Shown: piece after piece, positions 9,419-19,161 of the stretch | Layout of the letters: each line of letters starts with the position of its first letter | Position numbering within the stretch: position 1 is the first letter of the stretch | NCBI GenBank assembly: GCA_963617485.1 | Contig: CAVEPA010000001.1 | Location: 1 to 64,000, forward strand | From: UBA1757 sp963617485 | GTDB taxonomy: Bacteria > Bacteroidota > Bacteroidia > Bacteroidales > UBA1402 | DNA length: 64,000 bases | Direction of reading: 5' to 3' | Position numbers and translations under genes: made by a program | The notes under the pieces: model-generated | What the model was told of the DNA's origin: nothing | The model's database searches: none | Seen by the model: only the letters and a program-made list of their open reading frames with translations

Positions 9419-10398
9419 AAAAGGACAGATTGAAAAAAGGCGCGTTCGCGGGACAGGTCCAGCCCGGGATGCGAAGCTTCCAGCACCGCGACAGATGCCA
9501 GATTCTTTTGGGCGAAACGCTTGTAGGCTTCATCGTCGGGCCGTTGTGGACGATGTTGCATGGCCTTGTGCAACTGCTGCACTTGATGCATCAGCTCGCG
9601 CGTTGACTTGTCGAAGGCAAATTGCGAAAATGCTTCCCATATATATTTGACGGCCGTTTCGGAAGGATGCAGCATGTCTTCGGCATAAAAACGGTAGTCT
9701 CGCAAATCATCACAAAGCAGCTCGTAAGCCGGGAAGTACTGTACTTGCGGGAAATGCAGCATCAGCTCTTCGATGGCCAGATGCAGCACCGCCTTGCTGA
9801 GCGTATTCTCGTGCGCACCGTCCTTGAAATGCCGTATCGGACTGACGGTCATAATCACTTTCAAATCGGGCTTGGCTTGGAATAGTGTTTCCAGAAAAGC
9901 GCTGTAATAATCGACAATTTCGGCCACGTCCAGACGACGACGCACGAACAGGTCTTCGGGCAGTTTATGGCAGTTGGCCACAATCTTACCCGTCTCGGCC
10001 AAGGAATAAACCCAAGAAGTGCCAAAAGTAAGCATCAGGCAGGTGGATTCTTGCAGAAACGCTGCGGCCCGTTCGTTGTTTTGACGGATATGGTTCAGCA
10101 CTTCGTCTCTGTGGGGAGAGGAAAAACTGCTGTGATGCATGAAACTGGCGTACAGGCCTTGGTATTCGAAAAGGTCTTCCTCGCGGAAGGGAATCTTGTA
10201 CCAAAGGATTTCCAGGGCCTTCACCACCGACATGGGGTTATACAGCACGCCGAAAGGATTTTGTTCCACACGGAAACCGCTCTGCGCCAGCAGTGCGGAC
10301 ATATTGTCGGCAAAGCAGGAGCCTAGGGCAAGAATGCGGTCGCTGTGGTTCAGGCTGATGCCTGGCTTAATCGGGACTATGGTTCTGAAACTCTCCAT
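9415..10398 (-). CDS. GSCFA domain protein
   Basis: 327-residue protein of the GSCFA family (named after the motif), which is related to SGNH hydrolases; biochemical role unknown. The motif is visible as LALGSCFADNM near residue 25, followed by NPFGVLYNP; LMLTFGTSWVY and VSPIRHFKDG follow, and the last resembles the catalytic His block of SGNH enzymes. The ATG at 10398 is preferred over a TTG at 10419 because the likely promoter -7 element lies between them. It ends in an ATGA overlap with murF-alr, so its product may act in cell-envelope metabolism; that is inference. Confidence 0.85.
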   Translation of the reverse strand: MESFRTIVPIKPGISLNHSDRILALGSCFADNMSALLAQSGFRVEQNPFGVLYNPMSVVKALEILWYKIPFREEDLFEYQGLYASFMHHSSFSSPHRDEVLNHIRQNNERAAAFLQESTCLMLTFGTSWVYSLAETGKIVANCHKLPEDLFVRRRLDVAEIVDYYSAFLETLFQAKPDLKVIMTVSPIRHFKDGAHENTLSKAVLHLAIEELMLHFPQVQYFPAYELLCDDLRDYRFYAEDMLHPSETAVKYIWEAFSQFAFDKSTRELMHQVQQLHKAMQHRPQRPDDEAYKRFAQKNLASVAVLEASHPGLDLSRERAFFQSVLL

Positions 10399-10406
10399 CG
10401 TGAGGG

Positions 10407-10440
10407 CAAAAGTACACAATCTGACGGCTTTTGTTCCAAA
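10407..10440 (-). promoter_or_regulatory. Promoter of GSCFA-murF-alr, near-leaderless
   Basis: TACTTTTG on the minus strand (10407-10414) matches TAnnTTTG, with TTTG at 10437-10440 and a 22-nt spacer. The -7 element ends only 8 nt before the ATG at 10398, so the transcript would have almost no leader. Confidence 0.5.
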
Positions 10441-10476
10441 TGGAATACATTATTTTCTTTTTTAGCCGAAAAGCAC

Positions 10477-10484
10477 TACTTTTG
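10477..10484 (+). promoter_or_regulatory. -7 element of the dxs promoter
   Basis: TACTTTTG matches the Bacteroidetes -7 consensus TAnnTTTG. It lies 18 nt before the ATG at 10503, and a T-rich stretch is present where the -33 element would be. Its position argues against any dxs start upstream of it. Confidence 0.5.
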
Positions 10485-10502
10485 TCCCTTAGGGCCAGAA
10501 GA

Positions 10503-12434
10503 ATGGCCGCATATAATATGGAAGAAAGACATCTTTTAGATAGCATAAACAGCCCCGAAGACCTGAAGAAAATCCCGCTCAACCAGTTGCCAGAGCTTTG
10601 TCAGGAGCTGCGCGAATTCATCATCAAGGAGCTGTCGGAAAATCCCGGTCATTTGGCCTCCAGCCTTGGCACTGTCGAGTTGACAGTGGCGTTGCATTAC
10701 ACCATGGACACCCCCTACGACCGCATCGTCTGGGATGTGGGACATCAGGCTTACAGTCACAAGATACTCACCGGCCGCCGCGAGCAGTTCCATACCAACC
10801 GCAAACAGGGCGGCCTCAGCGGTTTTCCAAACCCCGACGAAAGTCCCTACGACAGTTTTGTGGCCGGTCACGCATCCAACTCCATTTCGGCGGCGCTCGG
10901 CATGGCCATCGCTGCCAAAGCCAAAGGCGAGAAACGTCGGGTGATGGCCGTTATCGGTGACGGCGCCATGAGCGGCGGCCTGGCTTACGAAGGGTTGAAC
11001 AACGTGGTAGAATACGACAACGACCTGCTTATCATCCTTAACGACAACAACATAGCCATCGACAAAAGCATAGGCGGATTTCACCAATCGATGGCACGCA
11101 TCAACACATCGCGGCATTACAACAACCTGCGCTGGTACGTTTACCGCCTATTCAAACGCATGGGCCTGATGAACGATGTGCGCAAGAACCAGATTCTTCG
11201 CATAGGCAAGGCCATCAAGCGGATTTTCCGCCACAACGCCACCATTTTCGATGGGCTGGACATCCGCTATTTCGGTCCGGTGGACGGGCATGATGTCAAG
11301 AACCTGGTGCGCGTGCTGAACACCATCAAGAACATGACTGGGCCGCGCGCGCTGCACATTTGTACCACCAAGGGCAAGGGCTACGAACCGGCCGAGAAGA
11401 ACGCCACCGATTTTCACGCACCGGGCAAGTTCGACATCGATACAGGCGAGCGCCGGCCGGAAACCCCAAGCGGCACCCCCGCCATCAAGTTCCAGGAAGT
11501 TTTCGGGCACACGCTCGTGGAGCTCTGCCGACAGAACGACAAAATAGTGGCCATCACGCCTGCCATGCCCACCGGCTGCGGGCTGAACATCCTTAAAGAG
11601 CAGTTTCCCGAACGCGTATTCGATGTGGGCATAGCCGAAGGACACGCCGTCACTTTCTCGGCCGGTCTGGCCAAAGAGGGACTCATACCCTTCTGCAACA
11701 TATACTCTTCTTTCGCCCAACGCGCCTACGACAATATCATACACGACATTGCCATTGCCCGCTTGCCGGTGGTACTCTGTCTGGACCGCGCCGGTCTGGT
11801 GGGCGAAGATGGTGTGACGCATCAGGGAGCCTTCGACCTGGCCGCCCTGCGCTGCATTCCCAACCTCTGCATCTCCGCCCCTATCGATGAAGTGGAGTTG
11901 CGCGACTTGATGTACACCGCCCAGCTGAAGACCGACCGTCCTTTCGTGATACGCTACCCACGAGGCAAGGGCTATGTGGAAAACTGGCGACAGCCCATGA
12001 AGGAAGTTCCCATCGGTAAGGGTGTCAAGTTGCACGAAGGCAGCGACATTGCCATTGCCTGCATCGGGCCCGTCGGGAAAACGGCACTTAAGATTGCACA
12101 GGACTGGGCGAAGCAGCCCGGCATGCCCGGTATGGCCGTCTACCACTTCCGCTTTGTCAAACCCTTGGACGAAGACTTTATCGACGAAATCGGACAGCGC
12201 TTCAAGAAGCTGGTCACTATAGAAAACGGCTGCATCAAAGGCGGTTTCGGCTCGGCCGTAATGGAAGCCTTGCAAGAAAAAGGCCACACGCTGGCATGGA
12301 AGGCGCTGGGCTTGCCCGACAAGTTCATCGAGCACGCCACCGTAGCGCAACAGCAGCAGGCCTGCGGTCTGGACGAAGACTCCATTGCCCGTAGCATTCT
12401 GGATTTCAGCAATCTGCAAACAACTGACAATTAA
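10503..12434 (+). CDS. dxs: 1-deoxy-D-xylulose-5-phosphate synthase
   Basis: First enzyme of the MEP isoprenoid pathway; condenses pyruvate and glyceraldehyde 3-phosphate using thiamine diphosphate. The 643-residue protein shows VWDVGHQAYSHKILTGR, GHASNSISAALGMA, the ThDP motif VIGDGAMSGGLAYEGLNN, ITPAMPTGCGL and DRAGLVGEDGVTHQGAFD, all typical of DXS. The frame is open upstream to 10431, but those codons precede the promoter; the ATG at 10518 (MEERHLL) is an alternative start. The gene is followed 12 bp later by trkA. Confidence 0.95.
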   Translation: MAAYNMEERHLLDSINSPEDLKKIPLNQLPELCQELREFIIKELSENPGHLASSLGTVELTVALHYTMDTPYDRIVWDVGHQAYSHKILTGRREQFHTNRKQGGLSGFPNPDESPYDSFVAGHASNSISAALGMAIAAKAKGEKRRVMAVIGDGAMSGGLAYEGLNNVVEYDNDLLIILNDNNIAIDKSIGGFHQSMARINTSRHYNNLRWYVYRLFKRMGLMNDVRKNQILRIGKAIKRIFRHNATIFDGLDIRYFGPVDGHDVKNLVRVLNTIKNMTGPRALHICTTKGKGYEPAEKNATDFHAPGKFDIDTGERRPETPSGTPAIKFQEVFGHTLVELCRQNDKIVAITPAMPTGCGLNILKEQFPERVFDVGIAEGHAVTFSAGLAKEGLIPFCNIYSSFAQRAYDNIIHDIAIARLPVVLCLDRAGLVGEDGVTHQGAFDLAALRCIPNLCISAPIDEVELRDLMYTAQLKTDRPFVIRYPRGKGYVENWRQPMKEVPIGKGVKLHEGSDIAIACIGPVGKTALKIAQDWAKQPGMPGMAVYHFRFVKPLDEDFIDEIGQRFKKLVTIENGCIKGGFGSAVMEALQEKGHTLAWKALGLPDKFIEHATVAQQQQACGLDEDSIARSILDFSNLQTTDN

Positions 12435-12446
12435 AAAGATATTGAT

Positions 12447-13784
12447 ATGAAGATAATCATTGCAGGTGCAGGAGAGGTCGGCATACATCTGGCCAAGATG
12501 CTGTCGAAGGAAAACCACAGCATCACCCTTATCGGTGAAAAGGAAGATGTACTCTCTACCCTCAATGCCAACTACGACCTGATGACCCTGACGGGCGATC
12601 CCAGTTCCATTGCGGTACTGAAAGATGCCGGCTGCGAATCGGCCGATCTTTTCATCGGCGTAATGCCCGAAGAAAGCCGCAATATTGTGAGTGGCTTCGT
12701 TGCCCACCAGTTGGGCAGCAAGAAGGTGGTAGTGCGCGTAGAGAACCCCGAATACACCAAAGAGGAGCACCGCAAGTATTTCCAGATGCTTGGCATACAG
12801 TCGGTTATCTGCCCGGAACTTTTGGCCGCCCAAGAAATTATCGAAACGGTAAACCGACCCTGGGTGCGGCAATACCACAGCTTCGGCAAAGGCGAGCTGG
12901 TGCTTATCGGTGTCAAGGTGCGTAGCGGTGCCTGCATCATCGACAAGGAGCTGAAGGATTTGTTCGGTCCCAACGATGTCTGCCGTATCGCAGCCATCAA
13001 GCGGGGTCACAACACCATCATCCCCAGCGGCCACGACCAGATTATCGCCAACGACATGGTTTACTTTATCACCACGCCCGAAGAAATGGAAAAGGTGCGC
13101 AAGCTGGCCGACAAGCCTGTGCAAAAAGTGCAGGACGTGATGATTATGGGCGGTAGCCGCATCGCCATTCTGGCAGCCGAAAAGCTTTCCAAGACGCTCA
13201 ATGTCAAGATAATAGAACGCAATCGCAAACGTTCCGAGTACGTCAAGGAACGGCTGGGTTCCAAGGTGATGGTCATTCAGGGCGATGGTCGCGACATGGA
13301 CCTGCTGCACGACGAAAGTATCTCCAGTATGGAGGCTTATGTGGCGCTCACTGGCAGCGACGAGACCAATATCTTCTCCTGTCTGGCCGCCAAGCGTTTT
13401 GGTGTGCCGCGTACCGTTGCCGAAGTGGAACAGCTCGACTATATTCCCATGGCCGACAATCTGGATATCGGTATTGTGGTGAACAAGAAGCTGATAGCAG
13501 CCGGACACATCTACCAGATGATGCTCGATGCCGATGTCACCAACATGAAGTGCCTGACCTTTGCCGATGCCGATGTGGCCGAATTTATCGTCAAGGAAGA
13601 CTCCAAGATTACCAAGAAGCCCGTCAAAGACCTGCGCCTGCCCGAGAATGTCAGCCTGGGTGGCCTTATCCGCGATGGCAAGGGTATCATCATCTATGGT
13701 AATACGCTTATCCAGAAGGGCGACCGCGTGGTTATCTTCTGTCTGAGCTCGAATATTCAAAAGGTAGAGAAATTTTTCTGTTGA
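12447..13784 (+). CDS. trkA: Trk potassium uptake regulatory subunit TrkA
   Basis: Cytoplasmic NAD(H)-binding gating subunit of the Trk K+ transporter, 445 residues with two tandem RCK units. The first opens with IIAGAGEVGIHLAKML, a Rossmann glycine motif. The second begins near residue 230 with VMIMGGSRIAILAAEKL. Each is followed by a TrkA-C-like segment. It lies 21 bp upstream of trkH, its membrane partner, so the pair forms one functional unit. Confidence 0.93.
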   Translation: MKIIIAGAGEVGIHLAKMLSKENHSITLIGEKEDVLSTLNANYDLMTLTGDPSSIAVLKDAGCESADLFIGVMPEESRNIVSGFVAHQLGSKKVVVRVENPEYTKEEHRKYFQMLGIQSVICPELLAAQEIIETVNRPWVRQYHSFGKGELVLIGVKVRSGACIIDKELKDLFGPNDVCRIAAIKRGHNTIIPSGHDQIIANDMVYFITTPEEMEKVRKLADKPVQKVQDVMIMGGSRIAILAAEKLSKTLNVKIIERNRKRSEYVKERLGSKVMVIQGDGRDMDLLHDESISSMEAYVALTGSDETNIFSCLAAKRFGVPRTVAEVEQLDYIPMADNLDIGIVVNKKLIAAGHIYQMMLDADVTNMKCLTFADADVAEFIVKEDSKITKKPVKDLRLPENVSLGGLIRDGKGIIIYGNTLIQKGDRVVIFCLSSNIQKVEKFFC

Positions 13785-13805
13785 TGTCTGTTTTGTCTGT
13801 ACACC

Positions 13806-15263
13806 ATGCCCAAGAATCCCTTTAATCTGCGTATCATTCTCAAATTCATCGGCTTTGTGCTGCTGATAGAGGCCTTGTTTATGCTGTTGACAAGCGGAAT
13901 AGCCTGGCTTTACGACGAAAGCGATGTGCATATTTTTCTGCAGTCGGCCGCCATTACCTGCGTCAGTGCCCTCATTTTGACCCTGCTCGGACGCAAAGGC
14001 TCTGCCGTAGTAGGCAAGCACGAAGGCTTCGTTATCGTTACGCTGGTGTGGATACTTTTTCCGCTGTTCGGCTCTATACCTTATGTGTTAAGCCCTTATT
14101 TTCAGAATTTCACCGATGCCTATTTCGAAAGCATCTCGGGCTTTTCCTCTACCGGCGCCACCATCTTGACCGATGTGGAAGTCTTGCCTAAATGTATGTT
14201 GTTCTGGCGCAGCATCAGCCAATGGCTGGGAGGTATGGGTATCATCTTGCTCTCACTGGCCATTTTCCCGGTACTGAAACTGGGCAGTTTCCAGCTTTTC
14301 ACGGCAGAAACCACCGGCCCGGTATATGAAAAACTGCGGCCCAAGCTCAGCGAATCGGCCAAAATCATGTGGTTCGTGTATTGCGGCCTCACCATACTGG
14401 AAGCCCTGTTGCTCTGGCTGGGCAAAATGGATTTCTTCGATGCTCTCTGTCACGCTTTCACCACCATGGCTACGGGCGGTTTCTCAACCAAGAATGCCAG
14501 TCTGGGCTATTGGAACTCCGTCTACATCGATATTGTGGGCATCGTGTTTATGTTTTTGGCCGGTACGAGCGTGGTGGTGCTATATCGCCTGCTCACCCGC
14601 AATTTCGACAAAGTTCGGCAGAACGAAGAGTTCAAATGGTACGCCATCGTGTTCGGCATTTCAGGCCTGGCGCTCTCGGCCCTACTGTTCGCCATAGACA
14701 AGATGCCCGCCGGCAAAGCGCTCTGCAACGGCTTTTTCCAAGCCATTTCCATTATCACCACCTCGGGATACTTCACCGACAATGTGGGACTGTGGAATCC
14801 GGTAGCCAAGTTTCTGCTGCTGCTCTTGGTGTGCATGGGTGCCATGTCGGGTTCCACTTCGGGCGGCATCAAGATTGGACGACACATTATTTATATTAAG
14901 GCAGCCTACAACGAACTGCAACGCGACGTGCATCCCAACGCCATCCTGCCCATCATGTACAACGGCAAGGCACTGCCCTCCTCCACCGTATCGAACCTTT
15001 ACGGCTTCTTGGTATTCTACATTCTGATAACCGCCTTGAGCATGGGTATCTATTATTCCATGGGGCTGGATATGGAAGAGGCACTGAGCGTTTCTCTGTC
15101 GGCACTGGGCAATGTTGGCCCGGCCATGGGCGACTTTACACAGCATTATGCCTTGATGCCCTGCTTGGGCAAATGGTGGATGTGCTTTCTAATGCTGGTA
15201 GGACGTCTGGAAATCTTCACCATACTTTTGCTGCTATCGCGCAACTTCTGGAAAAAAGCCTAA
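13806..15263 (+). CDS. trkH: Trk potassium uptake channel subunit TrkH
   Basis: Integral-membrane K+ translocating subunit, 485 residues with many hydrophobic helices. The selectivity-filter-like loops of the four repeats can be seen: SGFSSTGATIL, FTTMATGGFSTKN, ISIITTSGYFTDN and SALGNVGPAMG. A GSTSGGIKIGRHIIY segment follows the third repeat as in the SKT family. Directly downstream of trkA. The next gene, a GH28 enzyme, starts 18 bp later although its function is unrelated. Confidence 0.93.
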   Translation: MPKNPFNLRIILKFIGFVLLIEALFMLLTSGIAWLYDESDVHIFLQSAAITCVSALILTLLGRKGSAVVGKHEGFVIVTLVWILFPLFGSIPYVLSPYFQNFTDAYFESISGFSSTGATILTDVEVLPKCMLFWRSISQWLGGMGIILLSLAIFPVLKLGSFQLFTAETTGPVYEKLRPKLSESAKIMWFVYCGLTILEALLLWLGKMDFFDALCHAFTTMATGGFSTKNASLGYWNSVYIDIVGIVFMFLAGTSVVVLYRLLTRNFDKVRQNEEFKWYAIVFGISGLALSALLFAIDKMPAGKALCNGFFQAISIITTSGYFTDNVGLWNPVAKFLLLLLVCMGAMSGSTSGGIKIGRHIIYIKAAYNELQRDVHPNAILPIMYNGKALPSSTVSNLYGFLVFYILITALSMGIYYSMGLDMEEALSVSLSALGNVGPAMGDFTQHYALMPCLGKWWMCFLMLVGRLEIFTILLLLSRNFWKKA

Positions 15264-15281
15264 TTTTTAAAACCAAGCAAT

Positions 15282-16700
15282 ATGACCACTAAACGACTTT
15301 ATGGCCTGCTTTGTCTGGCCGCACTTTGCCTGACGATGTACAACCTGCAGTCTTGCAGCCCCAAGAGCGAGATGGAACTGGCCTGGCAACAGGCCGCCGC
15401 CATCGAGAAGAACATGACCCGGACATCGTTCCCCGACCGCGACTATGTCATCACCGATTTCGGTGCCAAGGCCGATGACAGCCTTTTCCTCAACCATGAG
15501 GCCATCAACCGGGCCATACTCGCTTGCAGTCTGGATGGCGGCGGCCGCGTGCTGATTCCCGCAGGCTGCTACTACACAGGACCTCTGACGCTGCTGAGCA
15601 ATGTCAACCTGCATCTGGAAGAAGGTGCCACGCTGAAGTTTTCGCCCGACAAGCGTCTGTACCTGCCTCAGGTACTGACGCGCTGGGAGGGCGTAGACTG
15701 CTACAATTACCATCCCTTCATCTACGCTTACGGCCAGACCAACATCGCCCTGACGGGCCAAGGCGTTATCGACACCCAGGGTCAAAAGGGCTGGTGGAGT
15801 ATGTGCGGTGCACGCCGTTACGGCTGGACCGAAGGTCTGCCCGGCCAGAATATGGGCGGACGCAACAAGTTGCTGCGCAGCGCCGAAGACAAGCTGCCCA
15901 TCGAGGAACGCATTATGACGCAGGAGGATGCCATGCGTCCGCAGACAGTGCATTTCTACGCCTGCAAAACGGTGCTTATCCAAGGTGTGAGCATTCTGAA
16001 TTCGCCCTTCTGGGTGATACATCCGCTGATGTGCGAAGACCTCATCGTGGACGGTGTGCATGTGTACAACCGTGGGCCCAACGGTGACGGCTGCGACCCC
16101 GAATCTTGCCGCAACGTCATTATCCAAAACTGCCGCTTCGACACGGGCGACGACTGCATTGCCATCAAATCGGGCCGCAACAACGACGGCCGCAAGTGGA
16201 ACCGTCCTTCGGAAAACATCATTGTGCGCAACTGTCAGATGATTAACGGACACGGCGGTGTGGTAATCGGCAGCGAAATTTCCGGCGGCTACCGCAACCT
16301 GTTCGTCGAGAACTGCCAGATGGATTCGCCTGAGCTGGACCGTGTTATCCGTATCAAGACCAATACTTGCCGCGGCGGCCTTATCGAAGGTGTCTATGTG
16401 CGCAATGTAGAAGTGGGCCAGTGCCGCGAGGCTGTGTTGAAAATCAACTTGCTTTACGAATCGAAAGAAGACTGCGCCCGCGACTTTCCGCCTACGGTAC
16501 GCAATGTCATGCTCGAGAACGTCAGCTGCCACAAGAGCCGCTACGGCGTACTCATCAACGGCTTGGAAGACGACGACCACGTTTACAACATTCAGGTGCG
16601 CAACTGCTTCTTTGACGGGGTGGAGAAAGGCAATAGCGTCAATGGCGCTAAAGACGTGGTTTTCAGCCAATTGCATATCAACGGAGAGCTGGTTGAATAA
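15282..16700 (+). CDS. Glycoside hydrolase family 28 (polygalacturonase-like) lipoprotein
   Basis: Right-handed beta-helix hydrolase of pectic galacturonans, 472 residues, probably anchored in the outer membrane: the signal peptide ends in a lipobox (NLQSC, Cys near residue 24). The GH28 catalytic blocks are all present: NGDGCDPES, DTGDDCIAIKSG, GHGGVVIGSE and RIKTN. It supports the pectin theme of the window but is not beside a susC/susD pair. It lies 18 bp after trkH and could be read through from the trk genes. The sequence does not show whether it is endo- or exo-acting or active on rhamnogalacturonan. Confidence 0.92.
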   Translation: MTTKRLYGLLCLAALCLTMYNLQSCSPKSEMELAWQQAAAIEKNMTRTSFPDRDYVITDFGAKADDSLFLNHEAINRAILACSLDGGGRVLIPAGCYYTGPLTLLSNVNLHLEEGATLKFSPDKRLYLPQVLTRWEGVDCYNYHPFIYAYGQTNIALTGQGVIDTQGQKGWWSMCGARRYGWTEGLPGQNMGGRNKLLRSAEDKLPIEERIMTQEDAMRPQTVHFYACKTVLIQGVSILNSPFWVIHPLMCEDLIVDGVHVYNRGPNGDGCDPESCRNVIIQNCRFDTGDDCIAIKSGRNNDGRKWNRPSENIIVRNCQMINGHGGVVIGSEISGGYRNLFVENCQMDSPELDRVIRIKTNTCRGGLIEGVYVRNVEVGQCREAVLKINLLYESKEDCARDFPPTVRNVMLENVSCHKSRYGVLINGLEDDDHVYNIQVRNCFFDGVEKGNSVNGAKDVVFSQLHINGELVE

Positions 16701-16708
16701 AGTATTTT

Positions 16709-16738
16709 TTTGTTCTTGAAAATAATTGGTTACCTTTG
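16709..16738 (+). promoter_or_regulatory. Promoter of the sphingolipid operon
   Basis: TTTG (16709-16712) and TACCTTTG (16731-16738) are separated by 18 nt and match the Bacteroidetes -33 and -7 elements. The first gene starts at 16810, giving a leader of about 65 nt. Confidence 0.6.
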
Positions 16739-16809
16739 CCCCAATTGCGCGCCGAAGTGTCAGCACGTAATCAGACTAGAGTATATAGAGTAAACAATAA
16801 AGAGTCATC

Positions 16810-17997
16810 ATGAGTTTATTGAAAGAAAAATTGAGCCAGTATACGCTGCCTCAGGAACTTAGCAAACAGGGTATCTACCCTTACTTTAGAGCTATTTCGA
16901 GCGAACAAGACTGCGAAGTCATCATCAACGGCAAACGCGTGTTGATGTTCGGTTCCAACAGCTATCTCGGTCTTACCAACCATCCCAAAATCAAGGAAGC
17001 CGCCATTGAAGCCGTCCGCAAATACGGCACCGGTTGCGCCGGTTCACGCTTCCTGAACGGAACACTCGACATTCACGAAAATCTTGAAAAACGCCTTGCC
17101 GCCTTTGTGGGCAAAGACGAAGCACTGATTTTTTCTACCGGTTTCCAGGTGAACCTTGGCGTTGTTTCCTGCCTCACCGGCCGCGAAGACTACATCATCC
17201 TGGACGAATCAGACCACGCATCCATCATTGAAGGCCGTCGTCTGTCGTTCTCCAAAACCCTGAAGTTCAGACACAACGACATGGATTCTTTGGAAAAGGC
17301 CCTGCAATCTTGCCAGCCCGACAAAATCAAGCTGGTGGTTGTTGACGGCGTTTTCTCGATGGAAGGCGATGTTGCGCCCCTGCCCCAGATGGTGGAACTG
17401 GCCCAAAAGTACAATGCCAGCATCATGGTTGACGAAGCCCACGGCATCGGCGTTTTCGGCCCTCACGGAGAAGGTGTCTGCACCGCATTGGGCGTTACCA
17501 AGGACATCGACCTGATTATGGGTACCTTCAGTAAATCTTTCGCTTCGCTGGGCGGCTTTATCGCCTGCGACAAGGAGGTAGCCAACTTCCTGCGTCACCA
17601 TGCACGTTCCTACATCTTTAGCGCCAGTGCCACTCCGGCTGCCATCGGTGCTGCCAACGCAGCGCTGGACATCATGCTCAACGAACCCGAGCGCATCGCC
17701 AACCTGTGGAAAATCACCAATTACGCTTTGGACGGTTTCCGCTCTATGGGCTGTGAAATCGGTCACACCTCTACGCCTATCATTCCTTTGTATATCCGCG
17801 ACAACGAAAAGACTTTCGCCATTACCCGCTATCTGCTCGACCATGGCGTTTTCGTCAACCCCGTAGTGGCTCCTGCCGTGGCTCCCAGCGATACGCTTAT
17901 CCGCTTCTCGCTGATGGCTACCCACACCAAAGAACAGGTCGACACTGCCCTGACGGCCATCGAAGAAGCCTTCAAGAAATTCGAAGTTCTCAAATAA
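16810..17997 (+). CDS. spt: Serine palmitoyltransferase (alpha-oxoamine synthase family)
   Basis: PLP-dependent condensation of L-serine with an acyl-CoA or acyl-ACP to give 3-ketosphinganine, the first step of sphingolipid synthesis. The 395-residue protein has FGSNSYLGLTNHP, TGCAGSRFLNGT, the PLP-stacking DESDHASIIEGRR, VDEAHGIGVFG and the PLP lysine in GTFSKSFASLGG. The family also includes BioF and KBL. I prefer SPT because two lipid-type partner genes follow and Bacteroidales make sphingolipids this way. Start chosen as the ATG before the conserved N-terminus (MSLLKEKLSQY). Confidence 0.87.
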   Translation: MSLLKEKLSQYTLPQELSKQGIYPYFRAISSEQDCEVIINGKRVLMFGSNSYLGLTNHPKIKEAAIEAVRKYGTGCAGSRFLNGTLDIHENLEKRLAAFVGKDEALIFSTGFQVNLGVVSCLTGREDYIILDESDHASIIEGRRLSFSKTLKFRHNDMDSLEKALQSCQPDKIKLVVVDGVFSMEGDVAPLPQMVELAQKYNASIMVDEAHGIGVFGPHGEGVCTALGVTKDIDLIMGTFSKSFASLGGFIACDKEVANFLRHHARSYIFSASATPAAIGAANAALDIMLNEPERIANLWKITNYALDGFRSMGCEIGHTSTPIIPLYIRDNEKTFAITRYLLDHGVFVNPVVAPAVAPSDTLIRFSLMATHTKEQVDTALTAIEEAFKKFEVLK

Positions 17998-18027
17998 GCC
18001 TAGCGGCAAATCTTAAGGAGATTCATT

Positions 18028-19158
18028 ATGTCAGTTGTTATCAAAGAAGTTAAAAGCAAAAGAGACCTTCGCCGTTTCGTACAGTTCGGAATAGATTTGT
18101 ATAAAGGCAACCCTTATTATTGCCCACCTATCTTCTCCGACGAAATGGACTCCTTCAATCCCAAGAAGAATCCCGCGTTCGATTTCAGCGAAGCCGTTGT
18201 TTATCTGGCTTATCGGGACGGCAAAATAGTAGGACGCATTGCCGGCATCATTAACCACCGCGCCAACGAAGCTTGGAAAGTGAACAAATGCCGTTTCGGC
18301 TGGTTCGATTTTATCGACGATCACGAAGTTTTCACTGCCCTGCTCGAGGCCGTTGCCGCTTGGGGGAAATCCAAAGGCATGGACAAACTGAACGGCCCGG
18401 TCGGCTTTACCGATATGGACAAGGAAGGCTTGCTTATTGAAGGCTACGAGCGTAATGCGCCCATGTGCAGCCTGTACACGCATCCCTATTACGTTGCCCA
18501 TTACGAACAGTATGGTTTGGTGAAAGAGGCCGACTGGATTGAGTTTCAGATTATCGCCCCCAAGAGCGCTCCCGAGCGTATGCGTCGTGTGGCCGACATT
18601 GTGGCTGCCCGCAGCAAGGTGCACGTGGTCAAGTTCAAATCGTTCCGCGAACTGAAGAAACGCTATGGGTACAGTTTCTTCGATGTCTTCGACGAAGCCT
18701 ATATGCATCTGTACAATTATTCGCCCCTGACCGAGCGTCAGAAGAAATACTATACCAACATCTACATTCCTTTGCTCAACTTCGATTTCGTGACGGCCAT
18801 CGCCAACGAAGAAGACGAGCTGGTGGGCGTGGGCGTAGGTATGCCTTCGCTCTCGGACGCGCTACGCAAATGCGGCGGGCATTTGTTCCCCATCGGTTGG
18901 ATTTATGCACTCAAGGCGCTGAAGGCCAAGAAAATGACAGACTTCGACCTGCTGCTTATCGGCATTCGTCCCAAGTATCAGGACAAGGGTCTCAATGCCA
19001 TGATTTTCTCCGAAATGGGCTATCACTTTGCCGATTACGAAATCCAAAGGGTCGAAACGACTTCCATTTTGGAAACCAACCATAAGAACCAGGCCAATTT
19101 TGCCGATCTTGAGCACATTCAGCACAAGAGACGCCGGGCCTATATCAAGGATATCTAA
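18028..19158 (+). CDS. GNAT-like N-acyltransferase, candidate ceramide synthase
   Basis: 376-residue soluble protein. It opens with IKEVKSKRDLRRFVQFGIDLYKG-type sequence (positions 18037 onward) and has a GNAT-like core (VVYLAYRDGKIVGRIAGI, LIGIRPKYQDKGLNAMIF), including an acyl-CoA-binding-like turn. No close biochemical match is certain. Known bacterial ceramide synthase is a GNAT-type enzyme encoded with serine palmitoyltransferase, so N-acylation of the sphingoid base is the best inference. The start is supported by a Shine-Dalgarno-like AAGGAG at 18015-18020, which is uncommon in this phylum. It is 3 bp upstream of the SDR gene. Confidence 0.7.
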   Translation: MSVVIKEVKSKRDLRRFVQFGIDLYKGNPYYCPPIFSDEMDSFNPKKNPAFDFSEAVVYLAYRDGKIVGRIAGIINHRANEAWKVNKCRFGWFDFIDDHEVFTALLEAVAAWGKSKGMDKLNGPVGFTDMDKEGLLIEGYERNAPMCSLYTHPYYVAHYEQYGLVKEADWIEFQIIAPKSAPERMRRVADIVAARSKVHVVKFKSFRELKKRYGYSFFDVFDEAYMHLYNYSPLTERQKKYYTNIYIPLLNFDFVTAIANEEDELVGVGVGMPSLSDALRKCGGHLFPIGWIYALKALKAKKMTDFDLLLIGIRPKYQDKGLNAMIFSEMGYHFADYEIQRVETTSILETNHKNQANFADLEHIQHKRRRAYIKDI

Positions 19159-19161
19159 TCT

